Assembly (NCBI RefSeq): GCF_000482865.1
Contig: NZ_AXWW01000045.1
Location: forward strand, 7,547 to 71,546
Source: Actinokineospora inagensis DSM 44258
GTDB lineage: Bacteria > Actinomycetota > Actinomycetes > Mycobacteriales > Pseudonocardiaceae
Reading direction: 5' to 3'
DNA: 64,000 nt
The notes beneath the pieces were generated by a model. The model worked only from the letters and a program-made list of their open reading frames with translations, did no database searches and was not told the origin of the DNA. A program made the translations under genes and the position numbers. Shown here in pieces: positions 45,407-54,784 of this stretch. Positions within the stretch are counted from its first letter, which is position 1. Each line of letters starts with the position of its first letter.

Positions 45407-46633
45407 TCAGCGCAGCACGTCCAACGCAAATGCCGCGTAGGTGCTGACGCCGTGCGGGAGAGCGGCCTCGTCGAACTGCACCCGGTTTGAGTGGTTGGGC
45501 GCGGCGTCCGCTGGATCCACCCCGGGCGGACAAGCACCGAGGAAGGCCATCACCCCTGGGACCTCTTGCAACACGTACGACCAGTCCTCGGCGCCCATAA
45601 GAGGGTGTGACATGGCCGTCACGTGGTCGTTGCCGAGGACAGCTCTACCGATATCGGTCACGCGGGTGGCGACGTCGTCGTCGTTGATGGTGACGGGGTA
45701 GCCCGCGTCGACCGTGAAGGTGGTCGTGCACCCGTGCGCGGCGGCGATCTGCGCGCACACCTTGGGGATCTCGGCGAGCATCGTCGCGCGCGAGGACTCC
45801 GACAGCGTCCGCAGCGTCCCCTCCAGTTCGGCGGTCTCCGGGATGATGTTGGACGTGGTGCCCGCGGTGATCCGCGAGATGGTCAGCACGGTCGGCTCGA
45901 ACACGCTGATCCGCCTGGTCACCACGGTCTGCAGGGCACCGACCATGGCCGCGGCCGCCGGTACCGGGTCGATCGCGTCGGACGGCGTCGAGGCGTGGCC
46001 GCCCCGGCCGGTCACGGTGATGGTGAACGAGTTCGCGCTCGCCATGATCGGGCCGGACCGGGTGCGCAGCACCCCTGATGTCTCCTTGGCGGTGATGTGC
46101 AGCGCCAGCGCCCGCTCCACCGGCCGGTCGGCGACGTCCAGCAGGCCCTCGTCGAGCATGAACTTGGCGCCGTAGTGGCCTTCTTCGCCCGGCTGGAACA
46201 TGAACACGACGGAGCCCGCGAGGCGGTCGCGGCGGGCGGCCAGGATGCGGGCCGCGGACGCCAGCATCGCCACGTGCGTGTCGTGTCCACACGCGTGCAT
46301 GCTCCCGTCGACCCGGGAGGCGAAGGACAGCTTCGTGTCCTCTTGCAGCGGTAGCGCGTCCATGTCGCCGCGCAGGAGCACCGTCGGACCCGGCCTGGCC
46401 CCGTCGAGCACACCGATGACCGACCCGACCTTGCTACCGGTGTGCAGGCGCAGGTCGAGGTCCTCCAGCGCCTTGAGCACGGCGGCCTGCGTGCGGGGGA
46501 CAGCCAACCCCTGTTCGGGGTGCTGGTGCAGTTGCCTGCGCAACGCGACCGTCTTCGGTTGGACGGCGTGCGCGGCTTCGAGGAGACCGCTGAACCGGGG
46601 GTCGCCCGCCAGCGGTGATGGGGCCGTCGTCAT
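45407..46633 (-). CDS. M20-family amidohydrolase (hippurate/IAA-amino-acid hydrolase type)
   Basis: The 408-residue protein shows the M20D order: LRRQLHQHPEQGL, LLRGDMDALPLQED, SMHACGHDTHVAML (metal ligands), FQPGEEGHYGAKFMLDEG with the catalytic Glu, and GRGGHASTPSDAIDPV of the dimer domain, ending with MGAEDWSYVLQEVPG. The group removes acyl groups from amino acids. The start is ATG 46633, divergent from tadA's partner gene. Confidence 0.92.
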   Translation of the reverse strand: MTTAPSPLAGDPRFSGLLEAAHAVQPKTVALRRQLHQHPEQGLAVPRTQAAVLKALEDLDLRLHTGSKVGSVIGVLDGARPGPTVLLRGDMDALPLQEDTKLSFASRVDGSMHACGHDTHVAMLASAARILAARRDRLAGSVVFMFQPGEEGHYGAKFMLDEGLLDVADRPVERALALHITAKETSGVLRTRSGPIMASANSFTITVTGRGGHASTPSDAIDPVPAAAAMVGALQTVVTRRISVFEPTVLTISRITAGTTSNIIPETAELEGTLRTLSESSRATMLAEIPKVCAQIAAAHGCTTTFTVDAGYPVTINDDDVATRVTDIGRAVLGNDHVTAMSHPLMGAEDWSYVLQEVPGVMAFLGACPPGVDPADAAPNHSNRVQFDEAALPHGVSTYAAFALDVLR

Positions 46634-46710
46634 TTCTCGATAGTGTCATCGCGGGCCGGTATGGGGGACTGCTTCTTCCGGGTGACCTCCACGCGGAATA
46701 CGGTGTGTGC

Positions 46711-47196
46711 ATGTCGGGAGAGGAGCCGGTACCGGGCTTCGGGGTTGCGGTCGTCCGTGAGGACGGCAAATGGCGGTGCGACACGATGGACAGCACCGCG
46801 CTGGGTCAGCTCGACGCGGCTATCACCGAGCTGCGCAAGACCCGCTCCACCGGGGCGGTGTTCGGGTTGTTGGCCATCGATGACGAGTTCTTCCTCGTGT
46901 TGCGACCGAGTCCGAGCGGGGTCGCTTTGCTGCTGTCGGACGCCGCGGCGGCGCTGGACTACGACATCGCCGCCGACGCGCTCGACCTGCTGCGGGTCGA
47001 CCCGCCGGAGGACGACGACGAGGTGTGGCCGGAGGGGTCGCTGGACATCCTCGCCGATCTCGGGCTGCCCGCGCCGGAGCTGCAGGTGATCATCGACGAG
47101 GTGGACCTGTACCCCGACGAGCAGTTGCAGATGATCGCCCAGCGGTGCGGGTTCGCGTCCGAGCTGAACAAGCACCTGGACACCATCCTGCAGTGA
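46711..47196 (+). CDS. tRNA adenosine deaminase-associated protein
   Basis: The 161-residue protein is the actinobacterial gene that precedes tadA. It has GFGVAVVREDGKWRCDTM at the start, a hydrophobic GAVFGLLAIDDEFFLVLRP core and the acidic PPEDDDEVWPEGSLDILADLGLP. Its function is not known; it overlaps tadA (GTGA) and so is translated with it. ATG 46711 has no strong ribosome site; earlier starts are less likely. Confidence 0.88.
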   Translation: MSGEEPVPGFGVAVVREDGKWRCDTMDSTALGQLDAAITELRKTRSTGAVFGLLAIDDEFFLVLRPSPSGVALLLSDAAAALDYDIAADALDLLRVDPPEDDDEVWPEGSLDILADLGLPAPELQVIIDEVDLYPDEQLQMIAQRCGFASELNKHLDTILQ

Positions 47197-47672
47197 AACC
47201 CGGCGCTGACCTGGCCGGATACGTCCGGCGGGCGATGGCGGCGGCCGCTGGTGCCGCCGCGTCCGGTGACGTCCCGATCGGCGCGGTCGTGTTCGGGCCG
47301 GACGGCGCCGAGTTGGCCGCCGCGCACAACGCGCGGGAGGCGCTTGGCGACCCGACCGCGCACGCCGAGATCATCGCGCTGCGCGCAGCGGCCAGGGTGT
47401 GCGACGACGGCTGGCGGCTGACCGGCTGCACGCTGGCGGTCACCCTGGAGCCGTGCACGATGTGCGCTGGGGCGGCGGTGCTGGCCAGGGTCGACCGGGT
47501 CGTGTTCGGCGCGTGGGAGCCGAAGACCGGCGCTGTTGGCTCATTGTGGGACGTGGTCCGGGACCGGCGGCTGACCCACCGGCCGGAGGTCGTCGGCGGG
47601 GTGTTGGCCGACGAGTGCGCCGCCCTGGTGGCCGATTTCTTCCGCGAGCGCCGACCGGACCGACATTTGTGA
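47193..47672 (+). CDS. tadA: tRNA adenosine(34) deaminase TadA
   Basis: The 159-residue enzyme has the cytidine-deaminase zinc site: HAEIIALRAA (His and catalytic Glu) and PCTMCAGAAVLARV (two Cys). It makes inosine at position 34 of tRNA-Arg(ACG), whose gene lies 22.6 kb away in this window. GVLADECAALVADFFRERR ends it as usual. It starts at GTG 47193 within the stop of its partner. Confidence 0.95.
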   Translation: MKPGADLAGYVRRAMAAAAGAAASGDVPIGAVVFGPDGAELAAAHNAREALGDPTAHAEIIALRAAARVCDDGWRLTGCTLAVTLEPCTMCAGAAVLARVDRVVFGAWEPKTGAVGSLWDVVRDRRLTHRPEVVGGVLADECAALVADFFRERRPDRHL

Positions 47673-47748
47673 CTCGGGTCACAATGGCGTTGGGTGGTCG
47701 CCGATGGTGGACACCCCTCTCGTGAAAGCGGAAACGGGAGGAATGGCG

Positions 47749-47964
47749 ATGAGCGTGTTCGACAAGGCCAAGGACAAGGCCGAACAGGTGATCGGCGAGG
47801 TTAAGGAGAAGCTCGGCCAGGCCACCGGCAACCGCGATCTGGAGAACTCCGGCAAGGCCGACCAGGTGAGCGGGAAGACCAAGGAGGTCGGGCACACCGT
47901 GCGCGACAACGTGGCGGGTGCGGTCCACGACGCCAAGGAGCGGTTGGACGGCGATCGCCGCTGA
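47749..47964 (+). CDS. CsbD-family stress protein
   Basis: The 71-residue product begins MSVFDKAKDKAEQVIGEVKEKLGQATGN and has the CsbD pattern of Lys/Glu/Ala-rich amphipathic repeats. These proteins accumulate under general stress; mechanism unknown. ATG 47749 is preferred over 47743 because GGGAGG then has 8-bp spacing. Confidence 0.88.
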   Translation: MSVFDKAKDKAEQVIGEVKEKLGQATGNRDLENSGKADQVSGKTKEVGHTVRDNVAGAVHDAKERLDGDRR

Positions 47965-48069
47965 TCCCACTGGTTCACGGGCCCGCCTTCGATCCCCTGG
48001 AAGGCGGACCCGCGCACGTTCGGGGAACCCCCCGCTCGTCTGGGCGGGAGGTTCTGTACTCTCTCTTGC

Positions 48070-48155
48070 GGTGGCGTGTCCGAGCGGCCGAAGGAGCGCG
48101 CCTCGAAAGCGCGTGACGGTAACCCCGTCCGTGGGTTCAAATCCCACCGCCACCG
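48070..48155 (+). tRNA. tRNA-Ser(CGA)
   Basis: The 86-nt type II tRNA has acceptor GGTGGCG/CGCCACC, discriminator G, anticodon loop CTCGAAA (anticodon CGA), a long variable arm and TTCAAAT T-loop. CCA is not encoded. Unlike tRNA-Ser(UGA) and (GGA) it has an ordinary terminator and no repeat family downstream. Confidence 0.95.
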
Positions 48156-48163
48156 CCATGACC

Positions 48164-48202
48164 AAGAGGACCGGTCACCTGCAGAGGGTGACCGGTCCTC
48201 TT
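48164..48202. terminator. Terminator after tRNA-Ser(CGA)
   Basis: AAGAGGACCGGTCACC pairs with GGTGACCGGTCCTCTT, 16 bp without mismatch around a 7-nt loop. Confidence 0.92.
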
Positions 48203-48264
48203 GTCTGTGTCGGCTCGGTTTGCCCGTGCGGTAGAACTTGCCGAACCGGGGTGAGGAGGTCGGC

Positions 48265-48849
48265 GTGGGCAAGCAGGCGGGGCAGGTACTGGCGGGGAAC
48301 CTGCGGGCGCTGCGGGAGTTGGGCGGCTTGTCGCTGTCGGAACTGGCCCGGCGGTCCGGGATCGCCAAGGGCACCCTGTCCCAGTTGGAGTCCGGCACCG
48401 GCAACCCGACCATCGAGACGGTGTTCAGTTTGTCGAACGCTCTGGGGGTGCCGGTGTCCAGCCTGCTGACCGCGCCCGCCGAGTCCGAGGTTGTCCTGGT
48501 CCGCGGCGTTGACGTCGAGGTGCTCTCCGGCGATGTCGTCGACCTGCGGATGATGCGCAGGCTCGACCTCGCCGACACCGTGGTCGAGGTGTTCGACCAG
48601 CGGGTTCGCCCGGGGGAGACCCAGTACTCGGCCGGTCACGCCGGTCGGGAGCACGTGTTGGTGACCGAGGGGGTGCTCCGGGTCGGTCCGCCGAACGACC
48701 CGTACGAGATCGGCCCCGGCGACTACGTCTGCTTCCCGGCGGCGGGTCCACACGTGTACTCGGCCGTGGACGGGCCGGTGATCTCGGTTCTATTGCTCGA
48801 ATACGCCGCGGGCGACACCCGGCCGATCCCGGTGCCACACCGGGATTGA
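48265..48849 (+). CDS. XRE-cupin regulator of the hydroxyproline operon
   Basis: The 194-residue protein has an XRE domain (LAGNLRALRELGGLSLSELARRSGIAKGTLSQLESGTGNPTIETV, in parts) and a C-terminal cupin (HAGREHVLVTEGVLRVGP...IGPGDYVCFPAAGPHVYSA). Regulators of this PuuR/SutR type sense small metabolites in the cupin. It lies just upstream of, and is co-directional with, the hydroxyproline genes and probably controls them. GTG 48265 follows GAGGAGGT. Confidence 0.87.
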   Translation: MGKQAGQVLAGNLRALRELGGLSLSELARRSGIAKGTLSQLESGTGNPTIETVFSLSNALGVPVSSLLTAPAESEVVLVRGVDVEVLSGDVVDLRMMRRLDLADTVVEVFDQRVRPGETQYSAGHAGREHVLVTEGVLRVGPPNDPYEIGPGDYVCFPAAGPHVYSAVDGPVISVLLLEYAAGDTRPIPVPHRD

Positions 48850-48914
48850 CCGTTGCCGGTCCGGCTGCCTACGCTCGGCATCGTTCACTTCAATGAACGA
48901 TGGGAGGGTGGGCG

Positions 48915-50039
48915 GTGCGGGTCGCGGAGGTGGTGGTGATCGGCGCCGGGGTCATCGGTGCCGCCTGCGCCGAAGCCCTCTCCGCGTCGGGGCTGCGGGT
49001 CACCGTGCTCGACCGGGGCCCGTTGGCAGCGGGGACGAGCGCCGCCGGTGAGGGCAACGTCCTTGTGTCCGACAAGGAATCCGGCTCCGAGTTGGACTTG
49101 GCCCTGTCATCGTTGCGGCTGTGGCCGGCTCTTGTCGCGGACGACGACGTCGAGTGGGATCCCAAGGGCGGGCTGGTTGTCGCTACCGGTGATCCGGAGC
49201 CGTTGAGGCTATTCGCCGATGCTCAGCGCGAAGTGGGCGTGGACGCCAGGTGGACCAGCCGCGCGGAGGCGCTGGAGATGGAACCACACCTCACCCGTCG
49301 GATCACGGCGGCGGTGTTCTATCCGCAGGACGCCCAACTGCAACCGGTTCTTGCCACACAAGCCCTACTCGCCAAGGTAAGACGACGTGGTGGCGTTCTC
49401 CGGCCGGGGGTGACTGCCCTGGGTCTGGACACGACCGGCCTCCACACCAGTGAGGGCGTTATCGCGTGCGAGCACGTTGTCAACGCGTGCGGGCCGTGGG
49501 CGGGAGACGTATCGCGAGCTCTTGGCGCACCAATCGCCATCGCACCGCGACGCGGGATGGTTCTTGTGACCGCGCCACTGCCGCCTACCGTGCACCACAA
49601 GGTCTACGACGCCGATTACGTCGGCGCTGTCGCGAGCGGTGAAGCCGACCTGCAGACCTCCACCGTTGTCGAATCGACGGCAGCAGGAACCGTGCTGATC
49701 GGGTCCAGCCGGGAACGCGTCGGGTTCGACGAATCGATCCGGGTACGTGTGCTGCGCGAGTTGGCACGCAAGGCGGTGGCACTGTTCCCGGCTCTTACCG
49801 ACGTTCCTGTCATGCGCGCGTACGGCGGGTTCCGCCCTTATGCGCCAGACCACCTCCCGGTGATTGGTGCTGACCCACGCGTACCGGGACTCTGGCACGC
49901 CACCGGGCATGAAGGCGCAGGCATCGGTTTGGCCGCAGCCACCGGCGCCCTGCTCGCCGAGCTGATCACCGGCGCCACCCCGCACCTGGACCCCCATCCG
50001 TTCCGAGTAGACCGGCCGGGGGTGATGACGTGCACGTGA
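48915..50039 (+). CDS. FAD-dependent amine oxidoreductase, D-hydroxyproline dehydrogenase beta subunit type
   Basis: The 374-residue protein has the DAO fold: VVVIGAGVIGAACAEALSASG for FAD, HVVNACGPWAGDVS, YGGFRPYAPDHLPVIG and HATGHEGAGIGLAAATG. With the next two genes it matches the three-part dehydrogenases (HcnABC/LhpBEF type) that oxidise cis-4-hydroxy-D-proline to pyrroline-4-hydroxy-2-carboxylate, with electrons going to the respiratory chain. GTG 48915 has GGGAGG 8 bp upstream. It overlaps the 2Fe-2S subunit gene by 10 bp. Confidence 0.85.
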   Translation: MRVAEVVVIGAGVIGAACAEALSASGLRVTVLDRGPLAAGTSAAGEGNVLVSDKESGSELDLALSSLRLWPALVADDDVEWDPKGGLVVATGDPEPLRLFADAQREVGVDARWTSRAEALEMEPHLTRRITAAVFYPQDAQLQPVLATQALLAKVRRRGGVLRPGVTALGLDTTGLHTSEGVIACEHVVNACGPWAGDVSRALGAPIAIAPRRGMVLVTAPLPPTVHHKVYDADYVGAVASGEADLQTSTVVESTAAGTVLIGSSRERVGFDESIRVRVLRELARKAVALFPALTDVPVMRAYGGFRPYAPDHLPVIGADPRVPGLWHATGHEGAGIGLAAATGALLAELITGATPHLDPHPFRVDRPGVMTCT

Positions 50040-50272
50040 CCATCGACGGGGTGCGACGCGAAGTCGAGCCTGGGCAGACCGTGGCCGGAGTGCTTTTGGC
50101 AGCCGGGCAGGTGTCGTGGCGGACCACGCGTGGCGCGGGCAAGCCGCGCGGCGTGTTCTGCGGTATCGGTGTTTGCTTCGACTGCCTGGTGACCGTGAAC
50201 GGTGTCGCGGATGTCCGCGCTTGCCAACGACTTCTGGTCGACGGTGACGACATCACCACGGAGACGCCATGA
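50030..50272 (+). CDS. 2Fe-2S subunit of D-hydroxyproline dehydrogenase
   Basis: The 80-residue protein has the small (2Fe-2S) ferredoxin-like pattern of HcnA/LhpE: EPGQTVAGVLLAAG, then RGVFCGIGVCFDCLV with three Cys and RACQ with the fourth. It should carry electrons between the two flavin subunits. Start and stop overlap both neighbours. Confidence 0.88.
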   Translation: MHVTIDGVRREVEPGQTVAGVLLAAGQVSWRTTRGAGKPRGVFCGIGVCFDCLVTVNGVADVRACQRLLVDGDDITTETP

Positions 50273-51543
50273 AGGTCGTAGTCATCGGCGGTGGCCCAGC
50301 CGGTGTGGCAGCGGCCCAGGCGGCTATCCGCGCGGGCGCTGAAACCACTCTCGTCGACAGCGAGTGCGCCCTGGGCGGCCAGTTCTACCGGGGTAGCCCG
50401 CAGCGGATTGATCCGAGGGTGCGTCACCTGCCGAACAGCACTGTGTGGGCGGTGGAAGGGCTGCGGCTACACATACGAACTGGCTTGGCCGATAGCCCTA
50501 ACCGGGCTGGGGAGACCATCAACGCCGATGCAGTTGTCCTCGCCACCGGCGCGCATGATCGAGTAGTGCCCTTCCCTGGTTGGGATCTCCCGGGTGTGTA
50601 CACGGCCGGTGCTGCGCAAGCGCTCGCCAAGGGCCAGGGAATCGCCATCGGTAAGCGAGTCCTCGTGTCTGGTACTGGTCCCTTCCTGTTGCCGGTGGCC
50701 GAATCGTTGTCAGCGGCGGGTGCTCGCGTACTTGGCATCTTTGAAGCGAACACGGGTCTTGGCTGGTTCACACACCCTCTTGCGGCGAGTCCGGTGAAGG
50801 TCGTCGAGCTTGCCGGGTACGTGCGACGGCTAAGAGCCCCGTGGCGTCCTCGTACCGCGGTGGTTGCCGCACACGGCGAAGACCGGGTTGTCGCTGTAAC
50901 CGTGGCCAGGTTGAACCCGGACTGGACCATCCGTAGCCAACGTCGAGTAGACGTTGACGCTGTCTGCCTCGGGCACGGCTTCACACCGAGGCTGGAGCTG
51001 GCCGTGTCCGCCGGGTGCAAACTCGTGGACGGATTCGTCGCTGTTGACGACACCGGCGCGACCTCCGTCCCCGGTTGGTACGCCGCCGGTGAGGTAACCG
51101 GGATCGGTGGAGCCGATCTCGCTACCGCGGAAGGCGAAGTCGCCGGTACGGCTGCCGCAAGAGGGCCATACCCGGTCGCAGCGCGCGCGAAAGTTCGTAG
51201 TGGACGCAGGTTCGCCGCAGCGCTCGCGGCCGCGCACCCTGTCGAGCCCGGTTGGCATACCTGGCTCACCGACGACACGCTCGTTTGCCGCTGCGAGGAA
51301 GTCACCTACCGGGGCCTGCGCGCGGCCGTCGAAGCGGACACCGCCGGGACAAGGACCCTCAAGCTGACCAGTCGCGCCGGGCTCGGTCTGTGCCAAGGCC
51401 GGATGTGCGGCCACAACGCCACCGAACTCGCCGCCACCCACCTGCGGCGCTCGTTCTTCGAACCCACCGACCTGCACCGCCGCCCCATCGCCACTCCGGT
51501 GCGGCTGGGCGAACTCGCATCCCTGCCCGAGGAGGACCTGTGA
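50269..51543 (+). CDS. NAD/FAD-binding subunit of D-hydroxyproline dehydrogenase
   Basis: The 424-residue protein has the dinucleotide motif VVIGGGPAGVAAAQAAIRAG, then a second GTGPFLLPVAESLSAAG, and the site GWYAAGEVTGIGGADLATAEG. The C-terminus carries a BFD-like 2Fe-2S motif (CRCEEVTYRGL...GLGLCQGRMCG, four Cys). This is the alpha subunit of HcnB/LhpF-type enzymes. ATG 50269 overlaps the previous stop (ATGA), and the stop overlaps the next GTG. Confidence 0.88.
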   Translation: MKVVVIGGGPAGVAAAQAAIRAGAETTLVDSECALGGQFYRGSPQRIDPRVRHLPNSTVWAVEGLRLHIRTGLADSPNRAGETINADAVVLATGAHDRVVPFPGWDLPGVYTAGAAQALAKGQGIAIGKRVLVSGTGPFLLPVAESLSAAGARVLGIFEANTGLGWFTHPLAASPVKVVELAGYVRRLRAPWRPRTAVVAAHGEDRVVAVTVARLNPDWTIRSQRRVDVDAVCLGHGFTPRLELAVSAGCKLVDGFVAVDDTGATSVPGWYAAGEVTGIGGADLATAEGEVAGTAAARGPYPVAARAKVRSGRRFAAALAAAHPVEPGWHTWLTDDTLVCRCEEVTYRGLRAAVEADTAGTRTLKLTSRAGLGLCQGRMCGHNATELAATHLRRSFFEPTDLHRRPIATPVRLGELASLPEEDL

Positions 51544-52448
51544 CCGAGCGACTCGACGGCGTCATCGTCGCCACCGCCGTGCCCTACGCCCCCGACGACA
51601 CCGCTCCCGCCGGACTGCGCCCCGACCTGGACCGGTACGCCGAGCACTGCCGGTGGCTGGTCGAGAGCGGTTGCCGCGGCGTTGGCCCCAACGGGTCGTT
51701 GGGCGAGTACTCGTCGCTCACCGACGCCGAACGACGTGAGGTGGCCCGTACCGCCATCGCCGCCGTGGGCGACACCGGCATCGTCGTCGTCGGTGTGCAC
51801 GGCGTGGGAGCCCACCAGGCCAAGCACTGGGCCGAGTTGGCAGCGGAGGACGGTGCCAGCGGGGTCCTGTGCCTACCGCCCACGATGTACCGGGCCAACG
51901 CGGGTGAGGTCATCGAGCACTTCGCGGCCGTGGCATCGGTAGGGCTACCGGTGATGGTTTACAACAACCCCATCGACACGAAGGTCGACCTCACGCCCGC
52001 TCTTGTCGCCGAGATCGCCCAGATCGATAACGTTGTCGCCATCAAGGAGTTCTCGGGCGACGTCCGCCGCGTGTTGGAGATCCGCGAAGCAGCTCCAGAG
52101 CTGACGGTCGTAGCCGGAGCAGATGACGTTGCCTTGGAATCGTTGCTGATGGGGGCAACCGGGTGGTTCGCGGGATTCCCGAACGTGTTCCCGGCCGAGT
52201 CCGCCCGGCTCTACGACCTCGCGCTGCAGGGCGAACTCGAAGAGGCCATGGCCATGTACGAGCCGCTGGTCGCGGCGTTCCGTTGGGACTCGCGGACCGA
52301 GTTCGTGCAGGCCATCAAGCACGGTATGGACATGGTCGGCCGGTACGGCGGCCCGTGCCGACCGCCTCGCGGACCGCTATCGCCGGACCAGCTCACCGCC
52401 CTGGAAGCCGACATGCGCCGCGCGCTCGACTCGCTGACGGCGGCCTGA
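51540..52448 (+). CDS. DHDPS-family pyrroline-4-hydroxy-2-carboxylate deaminase
   Basis: The 302-residue aldolase-fold enzyme has GVGPNGSLGEYSSLTDAER, the Tyr of MVYNNPIDTKVDL and the Schiff-base Lys of NVVAIKEFSGD. In hydroxyproline loci this DHDPS-family member deaminates and opens pyrroline-4-hydroxy-2-carboxylate to alpha-ketoglutarate semialdehyde. Sequence alone does not separate it from other DHDPS-type enzymes; the locus does. It starts at GTG 51540 within the preceding stop and ends 1 bp before the epimerase start. Confidence 0.85.
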   Translation: MTERLDGVIVATAVPYAPDDTAPAGLRPDLDRYAEHCRWLVESGCRGVGPNGSLGEYSSLTDAERREVARTAIAAVGDTGIVVVGVHGVGAHQAKHWAELAAEDGASGVLCLPPTMYRANAGEVIEHFAAVASVGLPVMVYNNPIDTKVDLTPALVAEIAQIDNVVAIKEFSGDVRRVLEIREAAPELTVVAGADDVALESLLMGATGWFAGFPNVFPAESARLYDLALQGELEEAMAMYEPLVAAFRWDSRTEFVQAIKHGMDMVGRYGGPCRPPRGPLSPDQLTALEADMRRALDSLTAA

Positions 52449-52449
52449 C

Positions 52450-53448
52450 ATGCGTTCCACCCGCGTCCTGCACGCCGTCGACTCGCACACCGAGGGCATG
52501 CCGACCCGCGTCATCACCGGCGGCGTCGGCGTCATCCCCGGGACCACTATGGCCGAGCGCCGCGAGTACTTCATGGCGAACCTCGACCACCTGCGCGAGT
52601 ACCTGGTCAACGAGCCGCGCGGTCACTCGGCCATGAGCGGTGCCATCCTGCAGCCACCAACCCGACCCGACGCGGACTGGGGCGTCCTCTACATCGAGGT
52701 TTCCGGCTGCCTGCCCATGTGCGGCCACGGAACCATCGGCGTGGCGACCGTGCTCGTGGAGACAGGGATGGTCGCGGTAAGCGATCCGGAGACCGTCATC
52801 AGGCTCGATACGCCCGCCGGGCTCGTCGAGGCGACGGTGGTGGTCAACGACGGTAAGGCCGAATCGGTCACCATCGAGAACGTGCCGTCGTTCGCGGTCG
52901 AGTTGGACGCCACGGTCGAGGTTCCCGGCCTCGGCCAGATCCGCTACGACATGGCCTACGGCGGCAACTTCTACGCGATCCTGCCCATCGCCGAACTCGG
53001 CATCCCGTTCGACCGCGCCGAGAAGGCCCGGATGATGTCGGCCGGGCTGTCCATCATGGATGCCATCAACGCGACCAACCGGCCCGTGCACCCGGAGAAC
53101 CCGGCCATCTCCGGTTGTAAGCACGTCCAGTTGGTCGCCCCGCGCGCGGGAGGTGGCTCGCGCAACGCGATGGTGATCCACCCCGGTTGGTTTGACCGTT
53201 CTCCTTGCGGCACTGGGACATCGGCCCGGTTGGCTCAACTGCACGCACGCGGAGAACTGGCTATCGGCGAGGACTACGTCAACGAGTCCCTCCTCGGAAC
53301 ACACTTCATTGGCCGGTTGGTGCGGTCAGTCACGGTTGGCCAGACGGCGGCGGTAGTGCCTACCGTGACCGGACGCGCGTGGATTACCGGCACCGCTCAA
53401 TACCTGCTCGACCCGACCGACCCGTTCCCGAGGGGGTTCGTCCTGTGA
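52450..53448 (+). CDS. 4-hydroxyproline 2-epimerase (proline racemase family)
   Basis: The 332-residue enzyme has both catalytic cysteines: Cys91 in LPMCGHGTIG and Cys253 in DRSPCGTGTSA. SHTEGMPTRVITGG near the start is typical. It interconverts trans-4-hydroxy-L-proline and cis-4-hydroxy-D-proline, feeding the dehydrogenase encoded upstream. A Cys/Cys pair fits epimerase or racemase rather than the Thr/Cys dehydratase. It overlaps the dehydrogenase gene downstream (GTGA). Confidence 0.9.
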   Translation: MRSTRVLHAVDSHTEGMPTRVITGGVGVIPGTTMAERREYFMANLDHLREYLVNEPRGHSAMSGAILQPPTRPDADWGVLYIEVSGCLPMCGHGTIGVATVLVETGMVAVSDPETVIRLDTPAGLVEATVVVNDGKAESVTIENVPSFAVELDATVEVPGLGQIRYDMAYGGNFYAILPIAELGIPFDRAEKARMMSAGLSIMDAINATNRPVHPENPAISGCKHVQLVAPRAGGGSRNAMVIHPGWFDRSPCGTGTSARLAQLHARGELAIGEDYVNESLLGTHFIGRLVRSVTVGQTAAVVPTVTGRAWITGTAQYLLDPTDPFPRGFVL

Positions 53449-54731
53449 GGATTGTGTCCAGCTCGCCGCAAGCACCCGACGACGTCGTCATCGACGTACC
53501 GGCGGGTGATGCGGTCGGCGCCGTCGAACGGGCTCGCGTCGCACAGCGCGAGTGGGCCACCACGGGGCCTGCGACCCGCGCCGCGGCCTTGGACGCGGTC
53601 GCGGACGCCGTGGCCGGGTCGGACCTCGCCGATCTCATCGTGCGCGAGGTGGGAAAACCCGTCACCGAGGCCCGTGGCGAGGTCGCCCGCGCTGTCGCGA
53701 TCCTGCGCTACTACGCCCAACAGGCCTATGACCCCATCGGCGACACGTACCCGGGCGGGCTCTCCTTCACCGTGCGCCGACCGCGTGGTGTGGCCGGGCT
53801 GATCACCCCGTGGAACTTCCCGCTCGCGATCCCGGTGTGGAAGGCAGCACCCGCTCTTGCCTTCGGCAACGCCGCCGTGGTCAAGCCGTCCCCGGACGCC
53901 ACAGCCTGCGCGCTGCGGTTGGCCGAACTCGCCGACGGACACCTGCCGGACGGCCTGTTCGCCGTCGTCCCGGGTGGACCGGAGGAAGGCACCGCGCTGG
54001 TCGACACCGCCGACGTCGTGTCGTTCACCGGGTCGGGCGCGGTCGGGAAGTTGGTGGCCGTGGCGGCGGCCGAACGCGGCATCCCGGCGCAGTGCGAGAT
54101 GGGCGGCCTGTCCGCGTCGATCATCCTGCCGGACGCCGACCTCGACCGGGCCGCCGCCGACATCGCCTACGCCGCCATGGGCTACGCCGGGCAGAAGTGC
54201 ACGGCCACCAAACGGGTGATAGTTGTGGGCGCTGACGCCACCGACGCCATCTGGGAGAGCGTGAAAGCACTGCGCGTCGGCGACCCGGCCGACCCCACCA
54301 CCGCCATCGGCCCCGTCATCACCGCCGCCGCCCGCAGGCGCGTGGTCGACGCGGGCGGCACCGCCATCGAACGGGACGGTTGGTACGTCCAGCCCACCCT
54401 GGTCGGGCCTGGCACCCGCCTTGACGGCGAGGAGGTGTTCGGTCCGATCTGCACCGTCACCACGGTCGCCGATGTCGATGCCGCGATCGACTTGGCCAAC
54501 GCGACCGACTACGGCCTGGTCACCGCCTTGTACACCGGCGATCTGGCCGCCGCGCTGAGCTATGTGGAGCGCTGCGCGTCCGGGCAGGTCAAGGTCAACA
54601 TGCCCACCGCGGGGGTCGACTTCCACTTGCCTTTCGGTGGTGAGCGTGGCTCCGGCTACGGCGGCAAGGAGCAGGGCAAGGCCGCCGCCGCGTTCTACAC
54701 CCTCAGCCGCACCGTCCAACTGTCCCGCTAG
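53445..54731 (+). CDS. Alpha-ketoglutarate semialdehyde dehydrogenase (ALDH family)
   Basis: The 428-residue enzyme has TPWNFPLAIPVWKAAPALAFGN, EMGGLSASI (general base Glu), GQKCTATKRV (nucleophile Cys), EEVFGPICTV and LPFGGERGSGYGG. It oxidises alpha-ketoglutarate semialdehyde to alpha-ketoglutarate and completes the pathway. It is shorter than the usual 480 or so residues: the N-terminal lead is short and starts at the GTG overlapping the previous stop. ATG alternatives inside the gene do not fit the overlap pattern. Confidence 0.88.
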   Translation: MRIVSSSPQAPDDVVIDVPAGDAVGAVERARVAQREWATTGPATRAAALDAVADAVAGSDLADLIVREVGKPVTEARGEVARAVAILRYYAQQAYDPIGDTYPGGLSFTVRRPRGVAGLITPWNFPLAIPVWKAAPALAFGNAAVVKPSPDATACALRLAELADGHLPDGLFAVVPGGPEEGTALVDTADVVSFTGSGAVGKLVAVAAAERGIPAQCEMGGLSASIILPDADLDRAAADIAYAAMGYAGQKCTATKRVIVVGADATDAIWESVKALRVGDPADPTTAIGPVITAAARRRVVDAGGTAIERDGWYVQPTLVGPGTRLDGEEVFGPICTVTTVADVDAAIDLANATDYGLVTALYTGDLAAALSYVERCASGQVKVNMPTAGVDFHLPFGGERGSGYGGKEQGKAAAAFYTLSRTVQLSR

Positions 54732-54784
54732 TCCCCGCTTGAACCAGCCCATGTGAAACCAGCCCACGTGAAAGAGGTGCCCAG